Shown here in pieces: positions 51,030 to 60,735 of a stretch of DNA of 64,000 nucleotides; position 1 is the first letter of the stretch; every line of letters begins with the position of its first letter. The position numbers were made by a program, and so were the translations under genes. Source of the DNA: Rebecca billardiae RCC1528 (Eukaryota; Haptophyta); contig OZ251231.1 of assembly GCA_965240325.2 (NCBI GenBank), positions 558,001 to 622,000 of the forward strand, in the 5' to 3' direction. The notes below the pieces were generated by a model. That model did no database searches, had not been told where the DNA came from, and was given only the letters and a program-made list of their open reading frames with translations.

Positions 51030-53057
51030 ATGACGGCGCTCTGGTCCTCCGGCCGCCGCGCGGCACACCCTGCCGCGCTCCGGCGCGCCCTGTCGAGCTC
51101 GACGATGACGGGCCCGTCGGACGGGTACCTGCACCGCACCGCCATCCCGACCTACCACTTCCAGTCATCGCTTCCACGCCTGCCCGTCCCCAAGCTCGAC
51201 AAGTCGCTCGAGCGCTACGCGTACTTTGCGGAGCCGCTCGTGCCGGCCGCGCAGCTCGAGGCGACGCGCGGGCGCGTGCGCGCGTTCGCGAGGGCGGAGG
51301 GCGTGGCTCTGCAGGCCGAGCTCGAGCGCCGGGCCGCCGCCACGTACTCCAGCTTCATCTCCGCGCCCTGGTTCGACATGTACCTGCGCGACCGGCGGCC
51401 GCTCATGCTTAATCACAACCCTCACCTCGGCTTCGTGGACGAGCCGGGCGTGGGCCGGATGGAGCAGGCCGCGCGGGCCGCACGGCTGATCGACGCGTCA
51501 GTCGCGTTCTACCGCACCCTCCGCGACGCCGAGCTCGAGCCCGACGTCTTCCACACGAAGCCGAAGCTCACGCACTCTGTCGGTTGGGAGCTGATGGTGG
51601 CGGCCCTCCCCTCGCCCGTCGCCTTCTACGGCGCGGCGGCGTGCGGCGCGTACCCGCTGGACATGTCGCAGTACGGCTCGCTCTTCGAGTCGACGCGCAT
51701 CCCGCGGCCCGGCCGCGACGAGCTGCGCAAGGCTCGCGACCTGCCCACGCCCGCGCGGCACGTCGCCGTGCAGTGCGGCTCCCGTTTCTGGCAGTTGCAG
51801 GTGGTGGGCGCGGACGGGCGCTCGCTCGGCGCCGAGGCGATCGAGCGCGGGCTGCGCGAGATCCTGGCGCGCTCGGAGCCGCCGGGCACCGCGAACCCCG
51901 CCGCCGCCTCGCCGCCCCCGCCCCCGCTCGGCGCGCTCACCTCGCTGCCGCGCGACGAGTGGGCGGCGGCGCGCGCGGCGATCGAGGAGTCGTGTGTCGA
52001 GGCGCGCGACGCGCTCGGCGCCATCGACTCGGCGCTGTTCGCGGTGTGCCTGGAGCACGCGGCGCCGGAGGGGGCGGTCGAGACGAACCGCACCTTCCTC
52101 CACGGCGACGGCACCAACCGCTGGTTCGACAAGTCCTTCCAGCTGCTCGTGTGCGCGAACGGGCGCGCGGCCGTCAACTTTGAGCACTCGTGGGGCGACG
52201 GCGTCGCCGTGCTTCGTTACTTTAACGAGGTGCACGCGTACGCGTGCGCGCTGCCGGGCGGGGGGCGGCAGGGCTCGGCGAAGCGGCGGCGCGGCGCGCC
52301 CGCGCCCGTGCGCGAGCTCCGCCTCGCCGCCAGCCTCCCGCCGGAGGTCGCCGCCGCCGTGCCGCGCGCGGTCGAGCGCGCGCGGCACCAGATTTCCAAA
52401 AATGCCGTTCAGATCGTCGAGAGTGAGGCGATCGGCTCGGCGTTCGCCAAGTCGAACGCGCTGTCGCCGGACGGGCTGATGCAGATGACGCTGCAGCTCG
52501 CGCACCACCGGCTGCACGGCTGCCAGGCCTCGACCTACGAGTCCGCCTCCACCGCCGCGTTCAAGCACGGCCGGACCGAGACGATCCGAGCGGCGACGCC
52601 CGAGTCGGCCGCGCTGTGCCGAGCGTTCGCCGACCCCGCGTCGAGCGCAGCCGAGCGCGAGGCCGCGCTGCGCCGCGCGGTGGACACGCACTCGCGCGTG
52701 ACGCGCGACGCGCTCGTGGGCAACGGCGTCGACCGCCACCTCTTCGCGCTGCGCGAGCTCGCGGCCGAGCTGCACGGCGCGCCGCCCGAGGCGCTGAATG
52801 ACGAAACGTACGCGGCGTTCAGCAAGATCATCATCTCCACGTCCACGCTCAACTCGGACGCGCTCGCCGACGGCGGCTTCGGGCCGGTGAACGAGCAGTG
52901 CTACGCGGCTGGGTACGGGATCCGGCCCGAGGGCTGCAGGTACGTGCTCCGATCCGAGCGGCCGGACGTCCCGGACTTCGCAGCAGCCATTCGCGCTGCG
53001 CAGGCGGACATCCGCGAGGCGCTGCGCACCGGCGACCCCGCCGCCGCCAAGTCGTAG
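51030..53057 (+). CDS. CPT2: Carnitine O-palmitoyltransferase 2, mitochondrial
   Basis: Intronless, 675 aa from the ATG at 51030 (the first ATG in frame). An Arg/Ser-rich leader (MTALWSSGRRAAHPAALRRA) fits a mitochondrial presequence. Motifs in order: LPRLPVPKLDKSLERY, the choline/carnitine acyltransferase N-terminal signature; APWFDMYLRDRRPLMLNHNP; the catalytic centre FEHSWGDGVAVLRYFNE with His386; ASTYESASTAAFKHGRTE; and STLNSDALADGGFGPV. It transfers acyl groups from acylcarnitine to CoA inside mitochondria for beta-oxidation. Length and a single exon are ordinary apart from low-complexity insertions (PAAASPPPPPLG; GGGRQGSAKRRRG). Pairs functionally with fatty-acid genes such as the KCS in this window. 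Confidence 0.93.
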   Translation: MTALWSSGRRAAHPAALRRALSSSTMTGPSDGYLHRTAIPTYHFQSSLPRLPVPKLDKSLERYAYFAEPLVPAAQLEATRGRVRAFARAEGVALQAELERRAAATYSSFISAPWFDMYLRDRRPLMLNHNPHLGFVDEPGVGRMEQAARAARLIDASVAFYRTLRDAELEPDVFHTKPKLTHSVGWELMVAALPSPVAFYGAAACGAYPLDMSQYGSLFESTRIPRPGRDELRKARDLPTPARHVAVQCGSRFWQLQVVGADGRSLGAEAIERGLREILARSEPPGTANPAAASPPPPPLGALTSLPRDEWAAARAAIEESCVEARDALGAIDSALFAVCLEHAAPEGAVETNRTFLHGDGTNRWFDKSFQLLVCANGRAAVNFEHSWGDGVAVLRYFNEVHAYACALPGGGRQGSAKRRRGAPAPVRELRLAASLPPEVAAAVPRAVERARHQISKNAVQIVESEAIGSAFAKSNALSPDGLMQMTLQLAHHRLHGCQASTYESASTAAFKHGRTETIRAATPESAALCRAFADPASSAAEREAALRRAVDTHSRVTRDALVGNGVDRHLFALRELAAELHGAPPEALNDETYAAFSKIIISTSTLNSDALADGGFGPVNEQCYAAGYGIRPEGCRYVLRSERPDVPDFAAAIRAAQADIREALRTGDPAAAKS

Positions 53058-55623
53058 TAACGACTGCTGCGCTGTTTGAGCGTGTAGTCGTAGTTAATAT
53101 ATATGACCGCGTTCCGCGGTCCTTCCGTAGAACCAACGTAGTTAGGGGCCCGCGGTGCACCCTCCGTCGGCATATGCTGTCCGTCCAACGCGCGGCCGTA
53201 GCGGCAGCAGCAGCGCGGAGCGCCGTCGAGCACGCGCGGCAATAAACGAATAATGGAATATATATTCTGCATCAGCGCGGGCGAGTCGACGGTCTGGAAA
53301 ATGCGCGATCACGCCACAGCAGGCTGGCAGAGTCCGCCCCGAGCTGCAGCATGCGCCGTAGGTGCTGCCCCAAGCTCTCGACTGCCCGTAAGCGGCGGCA
53401 TGTGCGGCGGCGCCGGCGGCGGCCATGCTGCCCCGCCGTTGCGCGCCGCGGGGCGCTGCCAGCACCTCCGTGGTGAAGCGCACAGCGCTCGAGCCCACAG
53501 GGGCTGGCGACCGTCAAACCGACACCCCATGACACGGGCCGGGGCTGCGTGTGCCAGCTGCACGCACCCCCTGGGCCCACCTGGCCCGCTCGAGCAGCTC
53601 GCGCCTTGGGTGCGCACAGCGGCTCGAGTATACTGGTATGGGACGCCTGCTGCGGTGCCGCCGAGCGAGCACGTGCGGCCGAGGGTCACGCAGCACGGGC
53701 GACTCGACGGCGGCGAGCAGGCGCGACGGCCTCGCCGCGCCGCGGTAGAGCCTGCCCGGGCTGCAGCACACCGTAGGAGCAGCCCAGCGCCCTCCTCCGC
53801 CCTCCAGCTTCGGCGCGCGCAGCAGGCCCGGCGGCGGACATGCTGGCGTGCCCAAGCAAGCAGGCAGATGGGCGCTGCCGGCCGCGCCGTCGCAAAGCGC
53901 GCAGAACTCGAGCTCGGGGGGGCGGACGGCCGCCAAACTGGCGCCGCAGGACGTGGCACTGCGTGCGCCAGCTGCGCGCACCCGCTGCGCCCGCGTAGCC
54001 CGTGCGAGCGCCGCGCCTCGAGCACACGCCGCAGCAGCTCGACACAGCCACTGCAGCGCGCACGCAGCCTGCACGGAGTGCACGCCGTGGCCCGTCGGCA
54101 TCTTGGAAGCCGCCGAGAGCGTGTGCTTTCCCCGCACGACGGCGGTAGCTGCCGCGATGTATACGAGCGTGCTGCCGCGCCGGCCGCCGCTGCCCGGCCG
54201 CTGCGCCGGCTTCCACTCCGCGCCCGCTGCGCGTCCGCAGCTGGCAGCTGCGCCCGCCGTCAGCCGGCCCGGTGGCCAGCTGCCGCGCTCGCTGGGCGAC
54301 CACTCGATGATGCGCGCAGCGTAAAGTGCGCGCTGGGCACCTCCTCGTCGCGTGCAATTTCGAGGTAGTCCTGCATCTGCTCCTGCATCAGCCCCTCCCA
54401 CCCTGCGCGCGGGCGCGGACGGAGTCGCACGCACGCGGTCCGATCGACGATCGATCGAGGCGCGGGCCGCGGCGGGACGGGCGTCGACGCGCAGGTTAGG
54501 TAGGTATGGTGCCGGCGCTTCCCGCAGGCGTTGCGCGCTTGGGGCGAGTGGGGCGCGTGGGCGAGACCAGCGGCCAGCCAGCCCACGCCACCGGCGCGAG
54601 GGCACCGGCGCGGCGCGCACACACACTTTGGGCCGCGGACCTGGTCGCCGTGGTCGCGGGGCCGCCGCGCGGCTGCGTGACCGGCAGCTGTGAGTGAGCT
54701 GATCGAGTGAGCAAGCCGAATGCGCGTCCGGAGGTACCTGCAGGCGCGCTCGGGGAGGGCCGAGGGCGATAGGTCGAGACCAGCGGCCGGCCGGCACCCG
54801 TCGCGCACGCACTCGGTGCGCGCCTTTGAAGGCGGCATCCTCGCTCGGGCCGATGTCGTCGCGCCGCTCGCGAGCACGAGACAGCTGACAGGCGGGTAAC
54901 TTGGTTGTGACAAGCGCTATTCAAAAGAATATCTTTCAATATTATCAAGGCGGTTCATCCATCGAGGCAAGCGGGTAACTGGCTTAAAATAGCGCTATTC
55001 AAAAGAATCTCTTCAATATGATGAGGAGGTTCATCCAACGAGACAGGTGGGTAACTTGGTTTAAACGCGCTATTCAAAAGAATCTCTTTCAATACCATGA
55101 GGCGGTTCATCCATCGAGACAGGCGGGTAACTTCTTTTCGCAAGCGCTATTCAAAAGAATCTGGCCTCATAGCTGTTTTCGACCCAAAACAATCAAACGT
55201 CGCTCGGCAAACTCGTACTCCAGCATACAAGAAGGACAAAAATACTCACTTGTTTCACCCCCGGGGTATCTGATCCCACGTCCGTCCATCGACTTATGCG
55301 GAATGGCGTGGGCGCGCTTATTTCGTCAAGCGCGTAGTTGCTAATGCAGAGCACTATGGGCCAACGTACCCCTCGAAAAATCGAAAACTCACCCTCCAAC
55401 AGCCCTCAAAATCGTCCCCCATCCCCTTTTCTTTGATCAAAAGATCTTTTTGACAACGTAGTGAGGGCCCCCGGCGGGGCTCCACGCTACGCGCTCCGCC
55501 CTGCACCGCGGGCCATAAATAGGATGGATTCCGAAGATGATCGAAGCCAACGTATTGATGATGAGTATAGCGCAGTCGCGTCATCGCGTAGGCGCATGCC
55601 ACTGATGACCGTTGACACTGATA
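53058..55623. other. Intergenic region with degenerate GC-rich repeats
   Basis: No supported gene. From about 53300 to 54100 two diverged ~415-bp repeats share TGCGTG(C/T)GCCAGCTGC and nearby blocks. A 432-codon minus-strand open frame (54812-53514) runs through them but shows no family similarity. A short exon-like stretch on the minus strand near 54405-54320 (GLMQEQMQDYLEIARDEEVP, preceded by an AG acceptor) may be a gene remnant. A tandem repeat follows at 54887-55163. Confidence 0.45.
54887..55163 (+). repeat. Tandem repeat, 76-79-bp unit, 3.5 copies
   Basis: Units start at 54887, 54966, 55042 and 55118 (the last partial). Each contains GCGGGTAACT or a variant, GCGCTATTCAAAAGAAT and GGTTCATCCAT. 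Base composition is markedly AT-richer than the surroundings. Units differ by several substitutions and short indels, so the array is not brand new. Confidence 0.93.
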
Positions 55624-58098
55624 CTAGACTGCTGCTGCTGATGATGATGATGTCGTCGCCGTGGGCGTGGGCCGCGTCGGCGTGGCAGCGCGGAGCCGGA
55701 CGACGAGGCCGGCGGGATGGGCATCGTCGTCGTCGTCATGCAGATGTTCGGCCGACAACAGCACCGGGCGGCTGATGAGCTCGGGACTTCGCACGTGGAT
55801 GGGCAAGGGGAAGCGCGTGCTCTCCTGATGCCAGCGCTTGGCGGGCTTGCGATGCTTGGACTGACTCCTCGCAATCCCGCCGGCCGTGCCCACAGTGGCA
55901 TCTGAATGACGGCGCCAGCGCTTGGTCGGGCGGCGCCGAGCCGTGATCTGCTCGGGCACAGCCTGGTCGACCCTCACGACGATGGCGTGGGTGTTGGGAT
56001 CGGCCGGGAGTGCAAGTGCCACCCCACGGACGCGGGTGAGCTCCATCGGCATCTGCTCCACCATGATGGCGCTGCGCAGCCAGCCCAGCCAGTTTTCCCG
56101 CCGGCTCTCGCGCATGAGCAGCGCGCCTGGCCGCTCGTCAAGAAAGAAGCCCCGAGCAGTCTCCACGCGCGCGATCACGAGGCGCACGCTGTTGATCCAG
56201 TCGTTGAGCCGCCCTTCGGTGTTGTGGAGCGTGGTGTTGAGCTCGTCCTGCCGCCCCGACTCGACCATGACGTGCCCCACCGGCAGCCCCATCAACGGCG
56301 GCACGTGCAGCGGCGACGCGGGCCGTTCCGTCCGCACGTCCAGCGTGATCACAGCGTGTGATTGGCTGAACACGTGGCTGAGCTCGTCCGAGAAGATCAG
56401 CTGGGAGGCGAGCTGGCGGCGCAGATCGCCCGACGAGGTCTGCGCCTCGCACGCGCCCTGAGGCGACGCGAGCGTGCTCCAGTGGATCAGCCCGGGTGGC
56501 CCCATCCGAGCGGCGGTAGCGACGAGAGCCGCGCGCAGCCGGTCGCTCGGGGCCACGCGCGCCTCCGTGGCCGAGCGGAAGGGCGCCGGGCACACCTGCA
56601 GCACGACGTGGGGGAGCACGCACGCTTCGAGCAGCGGCGCGAGCAGGTGCTGGTGCAGCACGCGACTCGTCTCGCCCAGATCCTCGCCCACGTACTCCGC
56701 GCTCGCCAGCACCACGAGCGCGCGGCGGCGCGGCGTGCCGTACTCGGGAACGTCCGCGCAGTGCCCAGGCAACTGCGCATCGTCCGCGAGGCCGGCGGCC
56801 TCCGCGCTCCGCCTCAGCTCGGCGAGCTCTAGCTCCCTGCTGCTCCACGCGCGGGAGCAGTCGGCATCCACGGCTGCGACGGTGCACCCCAGCCCGCTCG
56901 CGTTGTGCCCGCTCGAATTCCACCAGGTCGCGTTGCGCAGTGGCGCGTCGGCGACTTGCCCGATCCCGCCTGCGCGCACGCGCACGGCGCGGCCCGACGT
57001 GTAGCGCACGCGCACGTTGGCGATGCGGAGCGCGTGCGAGAGGAAGTGCTCCGAGTGCGGCTGGTTGCCCGCCGCGAGGTACATGCGCAGGTCCATCAGC
57101 CGCATCCCGTACGCCGCCGCCGCGTCGGGCGCGCCGAACGCCATTCGGTCGTTCAGCCCCTTGTTCAGACCCCAGTAAGGAAGGTACATCTCACGCGGCT
57201 GCACGCTCACGAGCGCGAGCACGTCGAGCGGCTGCAGCGGCTGCAGGTCGGGCCGGATGTACACGACGGCGCGGAGCGCGTGCGCGCGCGGCAGCCAGAG
57301 CTGCGTGACGCGCATCAGCGAGTTGAGCTGGCACAGCCAGTTCCGCCGCACCTCGGGCGAGCGCCACACCCTGCCGGCGCGCACGACGCCAGGACCGGTC
57401 GCCGAGAGCGTCGAGCTCGGGAACGGGAGCAGCTGGCGCATCTCGCGCAGGAACGCGTGCTGGTCGCTCACGTCGAGCGCCGCGGGCTCGAGCAGCTCGC
57501 GCATCTCGCGCCAGCCGCCGATCCGCCCCCCCTTGCCCTCCCGCGTGCGCCTCGAGTGCACGGTCGCGTTGAGCGAGTACGTGTGCACGTACAGCTCGGG
57601 CTCGAGGCACGCGCGCCGCAGCGGCTCGAGGATCAGCGCGCGGATCGAGCCGATCGTGTAGTTGAGCGAGCGGTTGATCCCGAAGAAGCAGACGGCGACG
57701 GCGCGCGGCGCGAAGGACTTGGATGGCAGCCCGCCGCACGCGCTGTGCCTAGCATCCACCCCTCCCTCCGTCGCGTTGGCGGCGTGAGCGGTTGCGTTGG
57801 CGATTTGCACGGTGGCGTTCGGACTGCGCGCAGTCGCGTTGCTTTCGAGCATGTCCACGCCCGCTCTGTACCCGGTCGCCTCGGCTCTGCTTCGCGTGTC
57901 GTCGGCGGTGCGAGGCCCCGAGGCGTTTGCGCTGCGCGCAGTCCCCGCCGGATGGTACATCGTTGCGTTGGCGCTGAGCACAGTCACATTGGACGTGCGC
58001 AATGTCTTGGCGCCGAGGAGCACGGTCCCGTTCGCCGCCTGCTGCACGAAGGGCCCCGCACCAAGACCACACACGCACCACACCACCGCCATCACCAT
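55624..58098 (-). CDS. Secreted/Golgi glycosyltransferase-like protein with sequon-repeat stem
   Basis: Intronless, 824 aa. Signal peptide or anchor at 1-15 (VMAVVWCVCGLGAG). Residues 21-110 carry eight N-glycosylation sequons, mostly at 7-residue spacing (N23, 37, 44, 58; then N87, 94, 101, 108). The domain from about 125 to 400 has RAVAVCFFGINRSLNYTIGS, ELYVHTYSLNATV and AVVYIRPDLQPLQPLDVL, a pattern of putative glycosyltransferases common in algal and protist genomes, in which a strand, an HTY motif and an RPD-type acidic site recur. A second region (about 465-680; RRALVVLASAEYVGEDLGET, LIFSDELSHVFSQSHAVITL) is unassigned. The tail has basic (RRRPTKRWRRH) and Asp/Ser runs. Probably acts in the Golgi on surface glycans; activity not proven. 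Confidence 0.75.
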   Translation of the reverse strand: MVMAVVWCVCGLGAGPFVQQAANGTVLLGAKTLRTSNVTVLSANATMYHPAGTARSANASGPRTADDTRSRAEATGYRAGVDMLESNATARSPNATVQIANATAHAANATEGGVDARHSACGGLPSKSFAPRAVAVCFFGINRSLNYTIGSIRALILEPLRRACLEPELYVHTYSLNATVHSRRTREGKGGRIGGWREMRELLEPAALDVSDQHAFLREMRQLLPFPSSTLSATGPGVVRAGRVWRSPEVRRNWLCQLNSLMRVTQLWLPRAHALRAVVYIRPDLQPLQPLDVLALVSVQPREMYLPYWGLNKGLNDRMAFGAPDAAAAYGMRLMDLRMYLAAGNQPHSEHFLSHALRIANVRVRYTSGRAVRVRAGGIGQVADAPLRNATWWNSSGHNASGLGCTVAAVDADCSRAWSSRELELAELRRSAEAAGLADDAQLPGHCADVPEYGTPRRRALVVLASAEYVGEDLGETSRVLHQHLLAPLLEACVLPHVVLQVCPAPFRSATEARVAPSDRLRAALVATAARMGPPGLIHWSTLASPQGACEAQTSSGDLRRQLASQLIFSDELSHVFSQSHAVITLDVRTERPASPLHVPPLMGLPVGHVMVESGRQDELNTTLHNTEGRLNDWINSVRLVIARVETARGFFLDERPGALLMRESRRENWLGWLRSAIMVEQMPMELTRVRGVALALPADPNTHAIVVRVDQAVPEQITARRRPTKRWRRHSDATVGTAGGIARSQSKHRKPAKRWHQESTRFPLPIHVRSPELISRPVLLSAEHLHDDDDDAHPAGLVVRLRAATPTRPTPTATTSSSSAAAV
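57769..58038 (-). repeat. 21-bp-period repeat encoding sequons
   Basis: Codes for the NAT/NVT/NAS-containing stem of the glycosyltransferase-like protein. Sequons recur at exact multiples of seven residues within two blocks (23-58 and 87-108), indicating expansion of a 21-bp unit. Confidence 0.8.
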
Positions 58099-59234
58099 CG
58101 TCGTCCGCGCCTTTCACAATTCAAGATTGGATACTACTAGTAGATATGGGGGTATGGCGCGGATCCGATACTCATACTGCAGTACTCCGTGCTGGACAGG
58201 AAGCCATGGCGGGCGTGAATGGCCGTCCCACCGCGATCCAAGGCGCGAGTGCAACGTCCGGGACAGGGGGGCGTTGCACTCGCCGGTCGGCGTCGCCGTA
58301 CGAGCGCGTGTGCGTGATTGAGAGCTTCCCTTCCGACTTTTCGAGCACTCTCACGTCCACGTCCACGCCCCCGTACGACCGGCGCGCCGGTGAGGTTGCG
58401 CATGGGAAGGATGGGCAGATAGCGGCCAGGATCACCGTTCTGACTGTCATACTGCCCTCTGGGGCATGCATTGCGACGGTGCATGCCTGTCGATGGTCCA
58501 TCTGACCCTACAAGCCGTGAATCTGACGAGCAAGGTTGGCTGCGCGGTAGTCGTGCGACCGCCGTCCAACACGGCTGCCGTGCGAATACGTTTGGCGTGT
58601 GCGTGCCTGTCAACGGCAGGGTGATCAACGACCGGCATGGCTAGCAAGCTGATCAGGACTAGTAACAACCTTGTCTGGGACCACGCCACCCCATTTGGCG
58701 ACCTCGCCACCGCTCAATGCCCGTCCAGAGGCACGGACGTGCCGCACTACCTGGCCAGCCACCGCCAAAGTGGGGCCCACCATCTGGACCCCCCTGTACT
58801 GCTGCCGCGACGTCGTCGTCGAAGCAGCTGCGTCGCGCAGCGCCGCTGATGCGCACGCATACCGGCGATCGACTGTCGCGGCAGCGGTACTCAGTAGTAG
58901 CCTGAGAGTAGGACACCCGCGGCGCGGCCGCGTGCCCGGCGTGGCCGGCGCCGGCAGGCCGCGTGCCGCGCTACCGGACTTCGATCTGACCCGAAGGGCT
59001 CCGCAGCCGCCCGCAGCGGGCCGCAGCCCGTCGGAGACGTTTGGAGCCGCGGAGCGGCTTATGAGCTCGCGCCGGACTACTGCTCGTCATCACTAGTGTG
59101 TGTATAGAGAGAGAGTGCTAAGACCAGTTGGTCCTCGTTTCTCCTATTCGTAACACTAATAGGCTTTCGTAGTTATGCCGCAGATGCTGTGACAGCTGGT
59201 CCCAGCGCGGCCGTGCTCGGAGTCGGAGCCGTCG
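58099..59234. other. Intergenic region
   Basis: Between the start of the 824-aa glycosyltransferase-like gene and the 3' end of the next minus-strand gene. Open frames up to ~160 codons on both strands lack family resemblance. A short GAGAGAGAG tract lies near 59108. Confidence 0.45.
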
Positions 59235-60602
59235 TCAGCTGAAGCTGCTTGATGCGCTGAAATACCTTGCCCGGACGGTGCTGGGGGCCGCACAGAAGGT
59301 CGTGCGCAGCCACGTCTCGCCCGCAGTAGCGACACTCGGACGGATCCCGCGGAACGCCTGCCAGCTGCTGCGATTGCTCGGGAACGGGCCTGCGGACGGC
59401 GCGTGCCTCAGCAGCAGCACCGTGCTCTCCGCTGTGCGGTTGGGCGCGCTGCGCCGAGCCACCGCGCGTCTGAGCGCGTCCGGCCTGATCACCGCGGGCA
59501 TCGGGTAGGGCGTGCACGTCTTGTCCGCCTTCGGCCGGCCGAGCAGCGTGCCGTCCGGCATCTCCATCCACAGCGTGCACGGCGTCTCGCCGCCCTCGTC
59601 CTTGCTCAGCCGGACGATGTGCGCGAGCGCCTCCGCCTCGGGCAGCGCGTCGTACGGGAGGTCGCGGTTGCGGTAGTAGCGCACGCGGTCGCACATGCTG
59701 TCCATGTGCGCCTGCATCGCGCAGACGCCCCAGTCGCGGCGCACCGGCGGCGCCCAGTCGCCGCTGAAGTGCGCCGGCTTGGGCGCGGGCAGCCCGGGCG
59801 GCTTGCTCCGGCACGCCTCAGTCAGCTTGCACGCATCGCGACCGGGGTCCATGTGCGTGAGGACATGGTCCTCGAGCGTGCTCGGCGCGCACAGCACGAA
59901 GCCGTGGTCGTGGTCGCGGTAGTGGAAGCGCGCCGGGCGGAGCAGGCTGCCCGAGATCAGCCGCTCGCCGCTGTGCCGGCTGCACAGCTCGAGCGGGTCG
60001 ACCGCCCGGAACGCGTGTGCGCCGGGCGGGCTGGCTGTCGTCAGGATCACATCAGGCCGCAGCGCGAGCACGATGTCGTACGCGCCGAAGAGGCTGAGCG
60101 CGCGCGTCGCGCGGTGTGCGGCGGGGCTCGCTGCGATGGGCGGTCGCCGCCAGCCGCACTCGTCGCGCACGAGCTGCACGAGGCGCAGGATCCGCCACTC
60201 GAGGTAGTTGGCGAACGCGCCGTGCGGCCGCAGGTACTCGCGCCACGCGTCGTACACGGCCGGGTCCTGCGCGTACTCCGTCAGGCGCAAGTCGGGACTC
60301 TCCTCACTGATCACCGCGCGCAGCCGGTGGCCGTACACCCGGCGCAGCTCGCGCAGGCGCTGCGGCACGGAGAGCTCGTCCCAGTGCTTGTCGCACTTGC
60401 CCTCCTTGATCTTCGCCTTGAGCTCCGCGCCGCTGCCACAGCCGGTGCCGTGCATGGCGGTGAGGATCACCACGTCGGTCGAGAGGCGGCCCACCGTCTC
60501 CAGCTCGTCCAGCAGGAGCTCCTGCTTGACCACCGGCCAAGACAGCCAGAACGAGCGCATCTGCCCCGCCAGCAGCAGGAGCATCCGCGCTCCCGCCGCC
60601 AT
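59235..60602 (-). CDS. Putative glycosyltransferase-like protein
   Basis: Intronless, 455 aa from the ATG at 60602 (MAAGARMLLLLAGQMRSFWL). The opening strand followed by GQMRSF is typical of algal or viral-type glycosyltransferase-like proteins that begin with a nucleotide-binding strand and Gly-Gln-x-Arg. Later segments: STDVVILTAMHGTGCGSGAE, YDIVLALRPDVILTTA (an RPD-type acidic site as in the neighbouring 824-aa protein), ERLISGSLLRPA and WGVCAMQAHMDSMCDRVRYY. No signal peptide is obvious unless the hydrophobic MLLLLAG start serves as one. No named Pfam family is claimed. Its start codon is 133 bp from the divergent sulfotransferase start, suggesting linked expression in glycan modification. 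Confidence 0.7.
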   Translation of the reverse strand: MAAGARMLLLLAGQMRSFWLSWPVVKQELLLDELETVGRLSTDVVILTAMHGTGCGSGAELKAKIKEGKCDKHWDELSVPQRLRELRRVYGHRLRAVISEESPDLRLTEYAQDPAVYDAWREYLRPHGAFANYLEWRILRLVQLVRDECGWRRPPIAASPAAHRATRALSLFGAYDIVLALRPDVILTTASPPGAHAFRAVDPLELCSRHSGERLISGSLLRPARFHYRDHDHGFVLCAPSTLEDHVLTHMDPGRDACKLTEACRSKPPGLPAPKPAHFSGDWAPPVRRDWGVCAMQAHMDSMCDRVRYYRNRDLPYDALPEAEALAHIVRLSKDEGGETPCTLWMEMPDGTLLGRPKADKTCTPYPMPAVIRPDALRRAVARRSAPNRTAESTVLLLRHAPSAGPFPSNRSSWQAFRGIRPSVATAGETWLRTTFCAAPSTVRARYFSASSSFS

Positions 60603-60735
60603 TTTGCGCTGCGCGCGCCCTCGGTTCCGGCCTTCCGTGGGCCGACTCCGCTGGGCAACGGGTGCCACGGGCACGGTGGCTCCGGCTTGCAAGCAAGCGG
60701 ACCACCCTCGGTCGGTGGCAACACTGACAGGTCAC
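60603..60735. promoter_or_regulatory. Compact bidirectional promoter region
   Basis: 133 bp between the divergent start codons of the glycosyltransferase-like gene and the sulfotransferase. No specific motif assigned. Confidence 0.45.

Noticed and set aside
53514-54812. 432-codon minus-strand open frame
   Set aside because: Long random frames are expected at this GC content; it has no domain, is low complexity and overlaps degenerate DNA repeats.
54887-55163. CRISPR-like array
   Set aside because: The units are 76-79 bp direct tandem repeats without unique spacers, in an intron-containing eukaryotic genome with no cas genes.
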